Shown: in pieces, positions 1 through 11,486 of the stretch
How positions within the stretch are numbered: position 1 is the first letter of the stretch
How the letters are laid out: each line of letters begins with the position of its first letter
Notes under the pieces: model-generated
Seen by the model: only the letters and a program-made list of their open reading frames with translations
What the model was told of the DNA's origin: nothing
The model's database searches: none
Made by a program: the position numbers and the translations under genes
DNA from: Strongylocentrotus purpuratus
Lineage: Eukaryota; Echinodermata; Echinoidea; Camarodonta; Strongylocentrotidae
Direction: 5' to 3'
NCBI RefSeq assembly: GCF_000002235.5
Contig: NW_022145609.1
Coordinates: forward strand, 13,546,328 to 13,610,327
DNA length: 64,000 bases

Positions 1-45
1 TCTAAGATTAGATTTTTGATGACGTCACACTTCACCACTCTATAG

Positions 46-2512
46 GAAATTCCAAGAGATTGCCACAGGCAAGGCGGGATGTGTGCCGGCAGAGGACCTG
101 GGGTTCGTCACCATCCACTACTTTGCTGGTCGAGGTCGAGCGGAGGCCATTCGACTTCTGCTGGAGCAAGCCAATGTTCCTTACAACCAGACAGACTTTA
201 GCCGGGAAACTTGGCCTGAAGCCAAGAAAGCAGGAGTAGAGAAAGGCCTTTACACCTATGGACAAGGTGATACTCGTCCCCTCCCCTTCCCCCTTCCCCC
301 TTTTACAAGTTCCTCTACCGACCCACTCCCATGGAGCATTTATGTATTAATGGGAGGAAAGCATTTGACAATTAACATAATCATATTTAATTAGAGTACT
401 TGAAAGAACAAATGCAGAGGAAATGCTTACATTATAATTTTTTTTATATTTTGGAAGGTTACTTTAAAAGGAAAAAGATTGTGGATTACATTTTAAAAGC
501 TGGAATAATATCGTTCACCATACTCTTAATTGTGAGAGGTTCTGCTATACCATTAAGCCTAACATTGAAACCCAGCATCGTCTTAATACATGTGTAACTT
601 CATTTTGTTACATTTGTATCAAAGATAATCAAACTACTTTTTGCTATGCTTTATGGTAAATCATACAGCCCCATATACGTATATGTGCTTCCATACAATA
701 TTATTTCCCTTTTTCCCTTCATATCCAGTGCCAGCCATTGTGACATCATCAGGTGTGTCTATGGTCCAGCAGCAAGCCATCCTTCATTACCTTGGAAGGG
801 CTACAGGGATGGATTGTGACTGTGAAGATATGCATCACTGTGAGGTACTGGCTCTTGGCGTTGGTGAGTTGATTCTTGAAGCGTTTGCTTGTAGAGAAAG
901 GGTAAATTCATTATGGCCAGTGGCTTCCCTGACACGGTGAAAAACTTGGTGGATTCTATATGTAGAAACATCATCATCCAAAACAGGTAAATTAATAGAT
1001 TACCAGGGGTTCTGGGAACTAGGGGATATACATGTATAACAGAAAACCTTTCTGTTATATGAAATCTTGAACAGGTTAAAAACTATATTTGAAAGATATT
1101 TTTTGTATAATTAGGGTAATAATGTAATGCACATTATCATATTGCATCATATGTCTAAAACTATCTAAGGTACTTGAGCCACATTACACGAGCTTTAGCC
1201 TGGCTGTCTTGTTAAGGTCCCAGAGCATTGAAGCACAACAACTTCAAACATTTCAAAGAGGCATTTAAAAGTGTAAATAACCTTAAAGGTAAAGACCAGT
1301 ATTGGAAACGCCCCAATTTCAAAAAATGAAATGGAAGCTTTTATTACCAATCATGTGAAAGAATATGTTTTGACTAATACATGATGATAAAAAAATTGCC
1401 AGGACACCGCCTACTAATTGATATATTTGGTAAATTAGTTTTATCTATTGGTGTGTAAGAGACATAACGCACGTGTCGCGCATGTGTGAGTAGTCCCATA
1501 TACATCTTTCTGTGTACAGTGCTCGTAACTTTACGAAGGCTGGGCCAAATTTCTTATCATTTTGATGATTCCAGAACCTTGCAGTACACACCAATACTTA
1601 TATGCTAGATGATCAACCTTTTCTGATCGATTCCACAACGTTTCTTTCACAATGCAATCGCATGACCATAACTGGTCTTTATCTTTAAACTGTACCTTGT
1701 ATTTTTATTTGAAATGTTGTATTTTGATTTTATATCAAGTTAATTACTCTTTTTCTTTTGTAATTTTAGAGGATGCTAGGAGCAAGCTCTCCAAGCTCGT
1801 CTATGACCCGTCTTTCTCCGTAGCCATGAGGGATGAATACCTGAAAGAGATTGCTCCTCTCTGGCTGGGATATTTTGAGAAAATAGCGCCCTCTATATCT
1901 TCGCAGGTTAGTCACTTCTTCAGTCTACCATAAATATGGATATCTTAGAATTCTATGTGTTGTGAGTACATGTGTGTTTAAACTTGTCAATATGGATTAA
2001 AACTTACTCATAATCTTCTAATTTAAGTAACCAATTGATTATATAATAAAGTTCAAAAATTATTTGTGTGACAAATCATTTTGTGTAGTAATACTGCCTC
2101 CTTGATGTAGCATTCATTCTTTTATTTTCTTGTTGATTTAGCTGCCGTTTCATAAAGGCGTTTTTTTAGATAATATTACACAGAAACGAGCAGTTTCATC
2201 ACCATAGCTTACAATTAACGTGAATAACTATTTTTGTCTTTTGTATTTCAGCAAAGAGGATATTTTGTATCTCATCGTTTGACCTGGGTTGACTTCCTCA
2301 TCTTTGACCTCCTCGACACCAACATCGAATTCGACAAGCTTGATATGGGGCGCCCTCCTGTGGCCATCCTTGCCCAGTTCCCGAAGCTCAACTCGTACTA
2401 CAATCGCATGAAGGCTTTACCCAGCATCGCCAATTATCAGAGTAGTCCTCAGAGGCCACCTTTCAAGATACCATACATGCCAAAACCTGAATCCAATGCC
2501 AAGCAGATGTGA
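46..2512 (+). CDS. Glutathione S-transferase, Pi/Mu-type, 5' partial (4 exons)
   Basis: Coding exons are 46-266, 729-863, 1770-1906 and 2252-2512 (stop 2510-2512). All junctions are GT/AG and the phases agree, giving 250 codons in the window. Cytosolic GSTs conjugate glutathione to electrophiles. The first exon carries the thioredoxin-fold start, IHYFAGRGRAEAIRLLLE; its Tyr (119-121) aligns with the catalytic Tyr7 of GSTP1. The ETWPEA and YGQVPAIV segments resemble Pi class, while the C-terminal helical domain (LTWVDFLIFDLLDTN, FPKL, ALPSIANY) resembles Pi and Mu. The glutathione-contact motif reads QQQAIL where GSTP1 has QSNTIL, so the usual Ser is Gln. No in-frame ATG lies between 23 and the catalytic Tyr, and about 19 codons precede the fold, so the start is in an exon outside the window and the protein probably has a short N-terminal extension. 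Assignment to the cytosolic GST superfamily is firm; the class is less certain. Confidence 0.9.
267..1769 (+). other. GST introns 1 and 2 (267-728, 864-1769)
   Basis: The first intron holds nothing I recognise beyond a pyrimidine-rich stretch at 278-310. The second contains a TTAA-flanked MITE (1283-1688), listed separately, that ends about 80 bp before the 1770 exon. The third intron (1907-2251) is AT-rich and unremarkable. Confidence 0.6.
1283..1688 (+). mobile_element. TTAA-flanked MITE, copy 1
   Basis: A 398-bp element (1287-1684) lies between TTAA at 1283-1286 and TTAA at 1685-1688. Its ends are inverted: AGGTAAAGACCAGT on the left and ACTGGTCTTTATCT on the right. A second copy lies at 13979-14380 in the opposite orientation and is also bounded by TTAA. 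A TTAA target duplication is typical of Kolobok and piggyBac DNA transposons, so this is a non-autonomous relative of one of those. There is no coding capacity. Confidence 0.75.
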
Positions 2513-2876
2513 AGTTACGAGTGTTTTGTCTGAAATACAAAAATGTTGTACTATTCGTAGTAGCCTATGTTTAATTTATTTGTGATGAAAAGAGTAGGTA
2601 TTAGACTGATAAAAAAATATGTTTAGAGTAACTATTAGTAGAGTATCTCAAGGCTAGTTTCTTGACAAAGGAATCTGGAGAGTATAAGATCTATTATTGC
2701 TTTCACTGCAGTAGTTATTTAAAGTTGTTTCTTATCTCAAAGACACTGAATTATTTAAATCCATACAAATGGATCAGTTTCGCAGTAGTCATTTCTCAGG
2801 CTTTCACTTTTAATTGTGGCTATGTTAGATGTGGCACAACTCTAGTATTGGGTAACATAATATATCATTCTTAGTT

Positions 2877-3028
2877 CAGGGGGGCATTTCACAAAGTCTA
2901 TTTTCAATGACAAATGACAAAAATCAGTGACAAATCTGCTGATAATCAATAAGAAGCAAGGATTTCAGTAGCTTATAACAAAAACTGTCATTTGTCACTG
3001 ATGACAAGTTTTGTGAAATGCCCCCCTG
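2877..3028. mobile_element. Palindromic 152-bp MITE, copy 1
   Basis: The ends are inverted copies (CAGGGGGGCATTTCACAAA on the left, its complement ending GAAATGCCCCCCTG on the right), and the inner parts also pair around GTCATTTGTCA-type motifs. A second copy lies at 37376-37527 in inverted orientation. No target duplication was found, so the superfamily is unknown. It lies 365 bp downstream of the GST stop codon and is probably in the 3' UTR or flank. Confidence 0.7.
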
Positions 3029-3189
3029 GATGTGTGATACATTGTTTATGTGATAGCACTTTGTCGTTTTGTGTGTCGGCATAGTCGTACACAGTACTGA
3101 ATAGTCAATCATGTTAATTGGGAATACTCAGCTTCAAGTACAATTTACTGTGGGAGAGAAGATGGCTGATTCACAAGATATGTTGTGAT

Positions 3190-3375
3190 ATAGAGGTTCA
3201 TTCACTTCACTCTCGATCCAAGGGTTGAGGGTTCAAATCCCAGCCCATCACTCACATCTTTTTGTAGGACATTTATCCACATTTGCCCCTCTCCACCCTA
3301 GCAGTTGCAGGGCCCTCTGGGGGAAGAACATTAGTGCTGATGAGGCTTCCCTGAATAAACAAATTATTATGATTA
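3190..3375 (+). mobile_element. tRNA-derived SINE fragment
   Basis: A B-box-like sequence GGTTCAAATCCC lies within a T-arm-like hairpin near 3230-3241, followed by a unique tail that ends CTGAATAAAC at 3352-3361. The upstream half does not fold as a tRNA, so this is a SINE or its 3' part rather than a tRNA gene. Its tail supplies the first AATAAA (3355-3360) downstream of the GST stop codon. Confidence 0.5.
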
Positions 3376-4116
3376 GACACCGATTCCTGAATTCAATCAT
3401 ATAAATTGAATGTAAAATTACAGTTCTTACAAACATTAGTAGTAAATGCTAAATAAATTTTGTTATTATTGGTATGAAATTGAAGAGAATGTTGTGCCCT
3501 CCCCCAGATCTTTGATATTCCTTCTCTTTCATTTATGTTTTGAGGGGGGGGGGGAGGGTAAGGAACCCACGTAGCAAAGCTGCTGGAATAAGTACACATG
3601 TATATTATTAACATTCTGAAATTCATCTGAAATTCTGACTAGAAATTACTTCTAGCCTTGAATTTCATCTTGCAGTGTGTCATCTGAATAAAAAGTAGTG
3701 TCTAGAACTAGATCTATATTGACTACATATAATGTAGGCTCTGATTTTTATAGTTGTAGATATTGCCTTTATTTGACAATGCAAATTATGCAATACATGA
3801 TCATGTGGATCAATTGATCTAATCTTTATTTACACTGCCATACCTAATAAATAGGGATTGAGTGGAGCTTACTCTGCAATTTGCAGAAACTGACTCCTGA
3901 TAATATCCCGCCCCGCCCCCCCCCCCCCCACTCATGCATGTTCCCTCCCTTTTAAAGCACCCCCTAAGTCCGGTGTGTAAAGTCAATACGGGCCGATTTG
4001 TTGTGTATTACGTGCTAGACTTTGTTGCGTGAAAAGTACCCCTTTACTGGACATTTTGGGAACATGACTGCGGTCCCTCCGTTCCCGGAGGGGGGGGGGG
4101 GGGGGGGGGGGGGGGT

Positions 4117-4149
<33 letters not shown>

Positions 4150-5284
4150 GTCGGGGATAATATCAATATAAATCAATTGTATTTTTATACACTTTCCAAC
4201 CAAACCCCATTATAACCAAATCAACTTCATGTATAATGTGCTTAGCACTGATTAAATTGTGATTTTGTCTTAAAGTATTCTAGTATTGATAGAAAAGACT
4301 AGACAGCCTTTTATTTACAGATATTTTGATTATGTTTCTAGGCAAATTTCTTATAAATGCATTTTCTTGTTTAAAGCAGTGCCAAGTTGTAACCTTTGTA
4401 GCTCTATAAGGCCTAATATTGTTTAATTTTTGATGTAAAACAAGTCTTTCATTAAAATTGAGGAACTCTGTTCTTCCTTTCTTCCTTTGCCTTAAGGTAC
4501 ATGTAGCTTAGCAAATGAGGTGGCACGAAATGAGGCATCCGGAACGCAAACTTCATAATCGTTGAAAATCATAATTTCATCAAACAGTGATGGAAGCACA
4601 TTGTATTAAAAGGATAAGGAGCTGGTAAATGCATATACCACCTCGATGTTAACTAAACTTTCATTCAGATATGTCAAAAAAATAACCTTAAATTATTGAC
4701 AAACATCACTAATTATTCTGCGTGTATTTTGCATTTCAGAAGCATATTTTCGTTGCCTGTACATTTTGCCAAGCCCCCCATTAATGTTTCTTGAAACTAC
4801 CTAGAGAGTTGTTGAGTTTTCAGCGATGGAATCAAATTATGTCAACAATCATTTTATGGTTGAATTATGCTAAATTTTATTTCAATTAATCATTGTTCTG
4901 TGATTGTTCTTTTGTCTATGTAATTTATGATCAAATAAAATAACTTAATGAAATTTCCAGAAACTTTGTCTCCCATCTTTTACAAGTGTTTTCAGATAAA
5001 GATTAATGTTAAGTAACTATTAGCATAGGCATACTGGCACATTTTGTGAGGTGATCTAAGTTAACGCCAAAATAGCAACTTTCCAGTTTCTTTTGAGCGA
5101 GCAGTACAAGTACATTGTTTTGTATTGTATGTTTTCCAATTGCTTTGAAAAGATGATGATCCAGAGCGGGCAATTAAGTGCTGTGTACTTTCCCAGACTC
5201 GGTATGTTCTTTTTAATAAAAAAAAAAACAGATAATTAATTAGCGTTTAAAACTATTTTCTTTTCTTCTCTTCCCTCTCCACGG
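3376..5284. other. AT-rich spacer with long G and C runs
   Basis: No coding sequence is recognised. It holds a G run near 3541-3554, a C run near 3914-3929, and a 59-nt G tract (4090-4148) interrupted by a single T at 4116. An AATAAA at 4934-4939 could be a distal poly(A) signal for the GST gene, 2.4 kb past its stop. Confidence 0.6.
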
Positions 5285-5299
5285 CTCTCTGTCTGTCTG

Positions 5300-5346
<47 letters not shown>
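5285..5346. repeat. (TCTG)n/(CT)n microsatellite
   Basis: A short TCTG-type run passes directly into about 19 CT dinucleotides. Confidence 0.95.
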
Positions 5347-5348
<2 letters not shown>

Positions 5349-5832
5349 TTATCTATATATCTAACTATCTATCCATGCATCTATCTATAATCTACAATAA
5401 GTATATATCTCCCTCTTTTCTTTTATTCTGTATTTTTTCGCGTGACTTCCAATAAACGCAGATGGCGCTTTAAAGAATTGCGTGTCCATTTCGGTAGCCT
5501 ACGAAGGTACAGGTACAAGGCTAGTCCAGCCTCTGTACCGTTTTCGTTTAGCGCACCCAATCAGCTGATAAAATAACACACCCTCAACGTTGAAAGTAGA
5601 CCTAGCCGTTCGTGTGGACGGAAATTTGGGGATTGCGCGATCAGTGGAGAGACCGCGCTGTGTGTGGGGGATAAAAAGAACGAACGGACTGAATCTGGAC
5701 TAGTACAAGGCTGGCGAGGCTGCCGGCCTGTGACCGCACCGTTTGTCCTACCAGTTTCGTTTGTCCGTCGGACATAACATGCGGGTTTTCTGCTCGCATC
5801 GATCGTCCGTGACTCGCACGGATCGTCCGAGG
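5347..5832. other. GC-richer spacer ending in a CGTCCG-rich repeat
   Basis: This stretch is richer in GC than its surroundings. It contains CCAATCAG at about 5557 and a TATA-like GATAAAAAG near 5670, but no open frame that looks real follows. The final part (about 5760-5832) is rich in inverted CGATCGTCCG/CGGACGATC motifs. These recur at 8637-8690, 12700-12800 and 21840-22040, which marks a dispersed repeat that was the target of the next element. Confidence 0.4.
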
Positions 5833-5939
5833 CAGGCGCGGATCCAGGATTTCTTAGGGGGGGGGGGGGCCCAAATTTGAAATAATGCGAGCCAAATATT
5901 GGTACGTTATGGTGACCAACAGTGACCTAATGCGGGGGG

Positions 5940-7800
5940 GGGGGCGAGTTTCCCCCTCCCAGGCTTTGACGTTTCATTATATTATTAGAGAAAGAAGACG
6001 ATTCGTTGTACTGTACGTTTCGAAAATAATTCTCGTCTGAATTGAGTTTTTTCTCCTCCCGCGCAAAGCGCGGAAAATTTTACGATTTATTAAATTATTA
6101 GAGAAAGAAGACGATTCGTTGTACAGTTCTCGACTCTTAATCCTTGTCTAAATTCAGTCCCCCCCCCCTCCCCCTCCTGCGCGAAGCGCGGAAGCTTTGA
6201 CGTTTTATTAAACTATTAAAGGAAGAAGACGATTCGTGGTACCTTTATCCTCGTCTGATTTCAGTTCCCCCCCCCCTTCCCGTGCGAAGCGCGGAAGCTT
6301 TTACGTTTCATTAAATCATTAGAGAAAGAAGACGATTCGTTGTACCGTTCTCGACTCTTAATCCTCGTCAGAATTATGCCCCCCCCCCCCTCCCGCGCGA
6401 AGCGCGGAAGCTTTTACATTTCAATAAATTATTAGAGAAAGAAGACGATTCGTTGTACAGTTCTCGACTCTTAATCCTTGTCTAAAATCAGTCCCTCCCC
6501 CTCCACTCCTGCGCGAAGCACGGAAGCTTTGACGTTTTATTAAACTATTAAAGAAAGAAAACGATTCGTTGTACCGTTCTCGACCCTTTGTCCTCGTCTG
6601 ATTTCAGTCCCCCCCCCCCCCCTCCCGCGCGAAGCGCGAAAGCTTTTACATTTCATTAAATCATTAGAGAAAGAAGACGATTCGTTGTACCGTTCTCGAC
6701 TCTTAATCCTCGTCAGAATTATGCCCCCCCCCCCCCCTCCCGCGCGAAGCGCGGAAGCTTTTACATTTCAATAAATTATTAGAGAAAGAAGACGATTCGT
6801 TGTACAGTTCTCAACTCTTAATCCTTGTCTAAAATCAGTCCCTCCCCCTCCCCCTCCTGCGCGAAGCGCGGAAGCTTCTACGTTTCATTAAATCATTAGA
6901 GAAAGAAGACGATTCGTTTTACAGTTCTCGACTCTTAATCCTCGTCTGAATTCAGTTTTCCCCCTCCCGCGCGAGGCGCGGAAGCTTTTAATCTTCATTT
7001 AATCATTAGAGAAGAAGACGATTCGTTGTACAGTTCTCGACTCTTAATCCTTGTCTAAATTCAGTTCCTCCCCTCCCCCCTGCGCGAAGCGCGGAAGCTT
7101 CTACGTTTCATTAAATCATTAGAGAAAGAAGACGATTCATTGTACAGTTCTCGACTCTTAATCCTCGTCTGATTTCAGTTCCCCCCCCCCCCTTCCCGTG
7201 CGAAGCGCGGAAGCTTTTACGTTTCATTAAATCATTAGAGAAAGAAGACGATTCGTTGTACCGTTCTCGACTCTTAATCCTCGTCTGAATTCAGGTTCCC
7301 CCCTCCCGCGCGAGGCGCGGAAGCTTTTAATCTTCATTTAATCATTAGAGAAGAAGACGATTCGTTGTACAGTACTCGACTCTTAATCCTTGTCTAAATT
7401 CAGTTCCTCCCCCTCCCCCTCCTGCGCCGCGCGAAGCGCTGAAGCTTCTACGTTTCATTAAATCATTAGAGAAAGAAGTCGATTTGTTGTACAGTTCTCG
7501 ACTCTTAATCCTCGTCTGCATTCAGGTTCCCCCCTCCCGCGCAAAGCGCGGAAGCTTTTAATCTTCATTTAATCATTAGAGAAGAAGACGATACATTGTA
7601 CCGTTCTCGAAAATAATCCTCATCGGAATTTAGTTCCCCACCATCCCGCGCGAAGCGCATAAGCTTTTACGTTTCATTAAATAATTAAAGATTCGTATTA
7701 CCGATCTCGCCTCTGAATCCTCGTCTCAATTCAGTCCCCCCCCCCTTCTCCCCTCCTGCGCGAGGCTTTGAGGCTTATTGTTAGAGAAAGAAAACGATGC
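5940..7800 (+). repeat. Satellite array, ~113-bp unit, about 16 copies
   Basis: The motif GACGATTCGTTG recurs at 5998, 6110, 6228, 6331, 6444, 6560, 6676, 6791, 6908, 7018, 7131, 7248, 7357, 7478 and 7588, so the period is 103-121 bp. Each unit holds a palindromic CGCGCGAAGCGCGG, usually an AAGCTT, the phrase TTAGAGAAAGAAGACG and a poly-C run. Shorter arrays of the same unit are at 10710-10990 (inverted), 26150-27118 and 29272-29530. Confidence 0.95.
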
Positions 7801-7839
7801 GTTGTACCGTTCTCTATACTCTTAATCCTTGTCTGAATT

Positions 7840-8110
7840 TCAAAGAGGTGGGGTCGAGGCGGCGGAGGTCAGATGAGCATATTTTTTTGTATACCTTATT
7901 ATTTTGTGACACTGGCAAGTCACTATTTGGCGTGGGGTCCAGGGGGCGGAGCCCCAAAGAATCAGGGGTTTTAGGCATTAAATTACCGTCAGATGATCAT
8001 CTAAGGGCCCGCCGTAGGCCCTAGATGGAATCCAGGGGGCAAAGCCCCCGAAGCTTAGGGGTTTTAGGCATTTAATCACGGTCAGATGAGCATATTTTGA
8101 TGCCTCGAGG
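7840..8110 (+). repeat. ~110-bp repeat with GGTCAGATGAGCAT, block 1
   Basis: Each unit contains GGCGGAGCCCCC-type inverted sequence, AGGGGTTTTAGGCATT and the phrase GGTCAGATGAGCAT. Related blocks are at 9053-9275, 13084-13175 (inverted), 24010-24270 and, as a fragment, 25590-25630. Confidence 0.75.
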
Positions 8111-8636
8111 CTCTCGATCCCCGCCGTTCCTCGGGCCCTGACATGTAGGAATCTCAAGAATCATATTTTTTGCCTGGTTGTAAATTTAGGAATTTTTTTA
8201 TTTTCCAAAACACATACAAACGTATATTTACTAAAAAGTGAGGAAAAATTTCGGAAATAATGTCATTTCAGCATTATTTGTAATACACCGTTGTGGAATC
8301 AGAAATAAACCACGTTTGAATTTGATTTCCCCCAAGCCCCCCCCCCCCTTTATCAGTACGCCAGTATCTCATCTTTTCCCTTTTTTTTCTTTCCCTTTCC
8401 TTCCTTCTCTCTTATTTTTTTTTTGATTGGTTAACAGCCTGGGAGGCAAGGCCCTTTCGCCCCCCCCCCCCCCCCCGATCTCCTTCTTCCCCCTTTACTT
8501 TTCTTCTTCCTCTTCTTTCTTTCCCTTTTTCTCTTTTTTCCCTTTCTCCCTTCTTTTCCTTCTTCTCTCTTTTTTTTTTTTTTGCGGGGGGGGGGCCAAG
8601 GCCCGCTCGACCCCCCCCCCCCTGGATCCGCGCCTG

Positions 8637-9595
8637 GTCCGAGGGACGATCCGTGCGGTTTGCTATCCGCACAGTCTGTCCTCATTTTGTTTTACGTGTA
8701 TATTTGATAAAAGGAAGCAACTCGGTAAATCATGTGGTAGACATTTTTTCTAGATATTACATAATAATAACTCTCTACAATTTTTTTAAAGCAAATGGGC
8801 CAGTCCTTTTGAAAGTAGAAGTGAATATTTTATTTAAAACCTTTATTCTATGAATATCGGCCCCAAAACTGTTTGTAATCGATTATACTTTTGTACGTGG
8901 CTTCGTTCTTCAACCAACTCACTACTAGTATATACTCGTGATCCAGGAAAATAAAAGTGATTGAAAATGTGGTTGAAAGTGAGTGGGGGAGGCTAGAGTA
9001 TTTAAGATAAGGTAGAGCGTAGCACAAATTGGCGGATGCTCAGGGTGTAGGGGCATTTAATTACGGTCAGATGAGCATATTTTCATACCTTATTCATGAC
9101 ACTAGCAGGTCAATAATTGGCGTATGGTCCAAGGGGTGGAGCCCCCGGAAGCGCAGGGGTTTTAGGCATTAAAATTACGGTCAGATGAGCATCCAGGGGC
9201 CAGCCTTAGGGCACAAGGTGGGATCAAGGGGGCAGAGCCCCCGGAAGCTCAGGGGTATGGGCATTTAATTACGGTCACATGAGTATACTTTCTTTTCTAT
9301 TTCTTTCTATTTAATTATCTTTAATATATTTTTTCAAAAGTGTGGGGGGGGGGGGGCTTGAGCCCCCAAGCCCGCCGTTCCACAGGTCCTGACAAGTATT
9401 GTTTTCCTGATCCGTATATAGGACAAGGCCCTGGGGCAGCTTGCCATAATCCGATATTTGGGTCGTTTTCCGGTCAGAACTAGCCCTTACTATCATTCCA
9501 GGATTTTGTTTCAGAACCTGAGACAAAGTTACCCAATCCCTTTAAGTTTCAAAAAGTAGACTTCATTGACAAGTACAAAGGCTTAGGGACCGGGG
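8637..9595. other. Spacer with repeat fragments
   Basis: The first 50 bp continue the CGTCCG-rich repeat interrupted by the 5833-8636 element. Then follows AT-rich unrecognised DNA, a three-unit block of the AGATGAGCAT repeat (9053-9275) and a G run at about 9343-9356. No gene is recognised. Confidence 0.6.
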
Positions 9596-9599
9596 GGGG

Positions 9600-10290
9600 G
9601 CTTGGGGGGCTCAGATATCATTGAGCCCCGCAAAATATTTTGCGGGGCTTATAGATATCATTAAGCCCCCAATTTGTCGGTGGGGCTTAGATATCATTGA
9701 GTCCTTAGGGGCTAAGATACCATTGAGCCCCCAATATTTAAGCGGTGCTCAGATATCATTGAGCCGCCCCCGATACTTATTGCAGGGCTCGGATATCATT
9801 AACCCCCCCCCCCTCCTCCCCAATCATTATATTCTAGGCATGAAACTCATGTATACCTATAATCTACAGGCTTACCATTCAAATATAACATTTTATAAAT
9901 ATTTATTTGGGGAGGAGGGGGGGGGGGGGGCTCAGACATCGGATCTCGCATACCATTGACCCCCAAAAATATATTGGTGGATCTCAGATAATTATCATTG
10001 AAACCCCCAAATATTTTGGCGGGACTCTGATATCATTGAGCGCCCCCCCCCATATTTTGGTGGGGCTCAGATATCTTTGAGCCCCCCCCCCCCTCCCATA
10101 TGTTTGTGGGGCTCAGATATCACCCAATTGTTTTTTGTGGGGCTCGGATAACATCACGGAGCCCCCCGATATTTGTGTGGGGCTCGGATAACATCACGGA
10201 GCCCCCCCGATATTTTGTGAGAGGCTCGGATATCATTGAGCCCCCCCCCCCCCCCCATATTTTTGGCCGGGCTCGGTTATCATTATCATT
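9600..10290. repeat. Minisatellite of ~45-bp hairpin units
   Basis: The unit is roughly GGGGCTCAGATATCATTGAGCCCC followed by an AT-rich spacer such as AATATTTTG. Each unit is self-complementary (GGGGCTC...GAGCCCC around GATATC). About a dozen diverged copies are seen, with an unrelated AT-rich interruption at about 9810-9935. Confidence 0.85.
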
Positions 10291-10551
10291 ATAGATTGGT
10301 GCACATCATTATGCTCGATCATCCTCTCCTATCTCTTTGATTTCATTCCTCTTTTAGTCATCCTTTATTTGCTACCTATGATATTAATTTTGATAAATAC
10401 CTATATATGCAAAATAAACCCTGGAGGTTTAAAGTTGTAAAGTCCAGGGCAGTTCAACACACGCAATCATGAAATAAGGATGTCTTCATCGAAGTGTCTC
10501 TGTAGGTTTAGAACCAAGCCCTGTGCCTACCCGCTCAGGCCACTCTACATT

Positions 10552-11092
10552 CAGGGGCGTCGCTAAAGGGGGGGGGGGTGGTGGTTTGAAGTCGGTGGGA
10601 TTTTTGTTATGTCGGTCGGCCAGCAAGTTTTTTCCCCTTCGAGCTGTGACTTTTTATCGGACAAAGAAACATTTTTGAAAATTCAGACAATGATTTAGAG
10701 TCAGTACAATGAATAGTCTTCTTTTTCTAATAATTTTAATGAAACGTTGAAGCTCCCGCACTTCGCGCGAGAGGGGGAGAAACTGAATTCAGACAATTAG
10801 GGTTAAGAGTAGAGAACGGTACACAACAAATCGTCTTCTTTCTATAATAACTTAATGAAACGTCTAAGCTTCCGCGCTGCGCGTGGGATGGGGAAACTGA
10901 ATTCAGACAAGGATTAGAGTCGAGAACGGTACAACAAATCGTCTTCTTTTCATAATAATTTAATGAAACGTCTAAGTTACCGCGCTTTGCGCGGGAGGCC
11001 TTTCACCCATCCCCTCCCCCACGCGCGCTATTCAAGTGATTCGCTTGCTCAATACCGCCCCTCCCTAAAATAAGATCCTAGCTACGCACCTG
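10552..11092 (-). mobile_element. hAT-like element or pair of ends enclosing inverted satellite units
   Basis: The left end CAGGGGCGTCGCTA (10552) and right end TAGCTACGCACCTG (ending 11092) are an imperfect inverted pair typical of hAT MITEs. Between them are three units of the ~113-bp satellite in inverted orientation (10710-10990). The flanks (TCTACATT and CGTTTAAA) do not match, so one end may belong to another copy. The right end and its flank recur inverted at 13890-13945. Confidence 0.45.
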
Positions 11093-11379
11093 CGTTTAAA
11101 TATATAGCTATGATGCTAACTAAGTTGACGAAATAATTTGTATATTTATGTCGTCGACGAAAATGACCATTTGCGCATAACAATTTAGCCTTCGCATGAT
11201 CATTTTTGTGATAGTTTCCTTCTGCATTTAATTTTGTTGCTGTTATGAGTTTATATTCATATTTTTTGTTATCAAACAGGAATAAATAAATGAATATATA
11301 AATACATTTGTACAATACGATTTGTACGATAGTTGTACAATGATGATAGAAGAACCAATGAAAATCGCAACTGATCTTC

Positions 11380-11450
11380 CCTAATTCTTTTCCCCCTTTT
11401 CTTTTCTTCTCTCTTTTCTGTTTCTTCTTTCTCTCGCTGTGTCGGGTGGT

Positions 11451-11486
<36 letters not shown>

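Larger units (their letters stand above)
5833..8636 (+). mobile_element. hAT-like non-autonomous element with satellite cargo
   Basis: The element is 2,804 bp. Its left end CAGGCGCGGATCCAGG (5833-5848) is the exact inverse of its right end CCTGGATCCGCGCCTG (8621-8636). The 8-bp sequence GTCCGAGG flanks it on both sides (5825-5832 and 8637-8644), a perfect target duplication. An 8-bp duplication with CAG...CTG ends fits the hAT superfamily. No transposase frame is visible. Inside are a ~113-bp satellite (5940-7800), a block of ~110-bp AGATGAGCAT units (7840-8110), a segment shared with 24300-24500 and 29690-29860 (8160-8370), and a pyrimidine-rich part with C/G runs (8370-8620). I see the ends and duplication directly; the superfamily is inferred. 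Confidence 0.85.

Noticed and set aside
4015-4203. Poly-proline open frame
   Set aside because: It is the reverse translation of the 59-nt G tract.
5347-5832. Promoter of an unseen gene
   Set aside because: CCAAT- and TATA-like motifs are present, but no exon-like frame follows and the region merges into a dispersed repeat.
5940-7800. CRISPR array
   Set aside because: The units are contiguous satellite repeats that are similar over their whole length, with no unique spacers, and the genome is eukaryotic.
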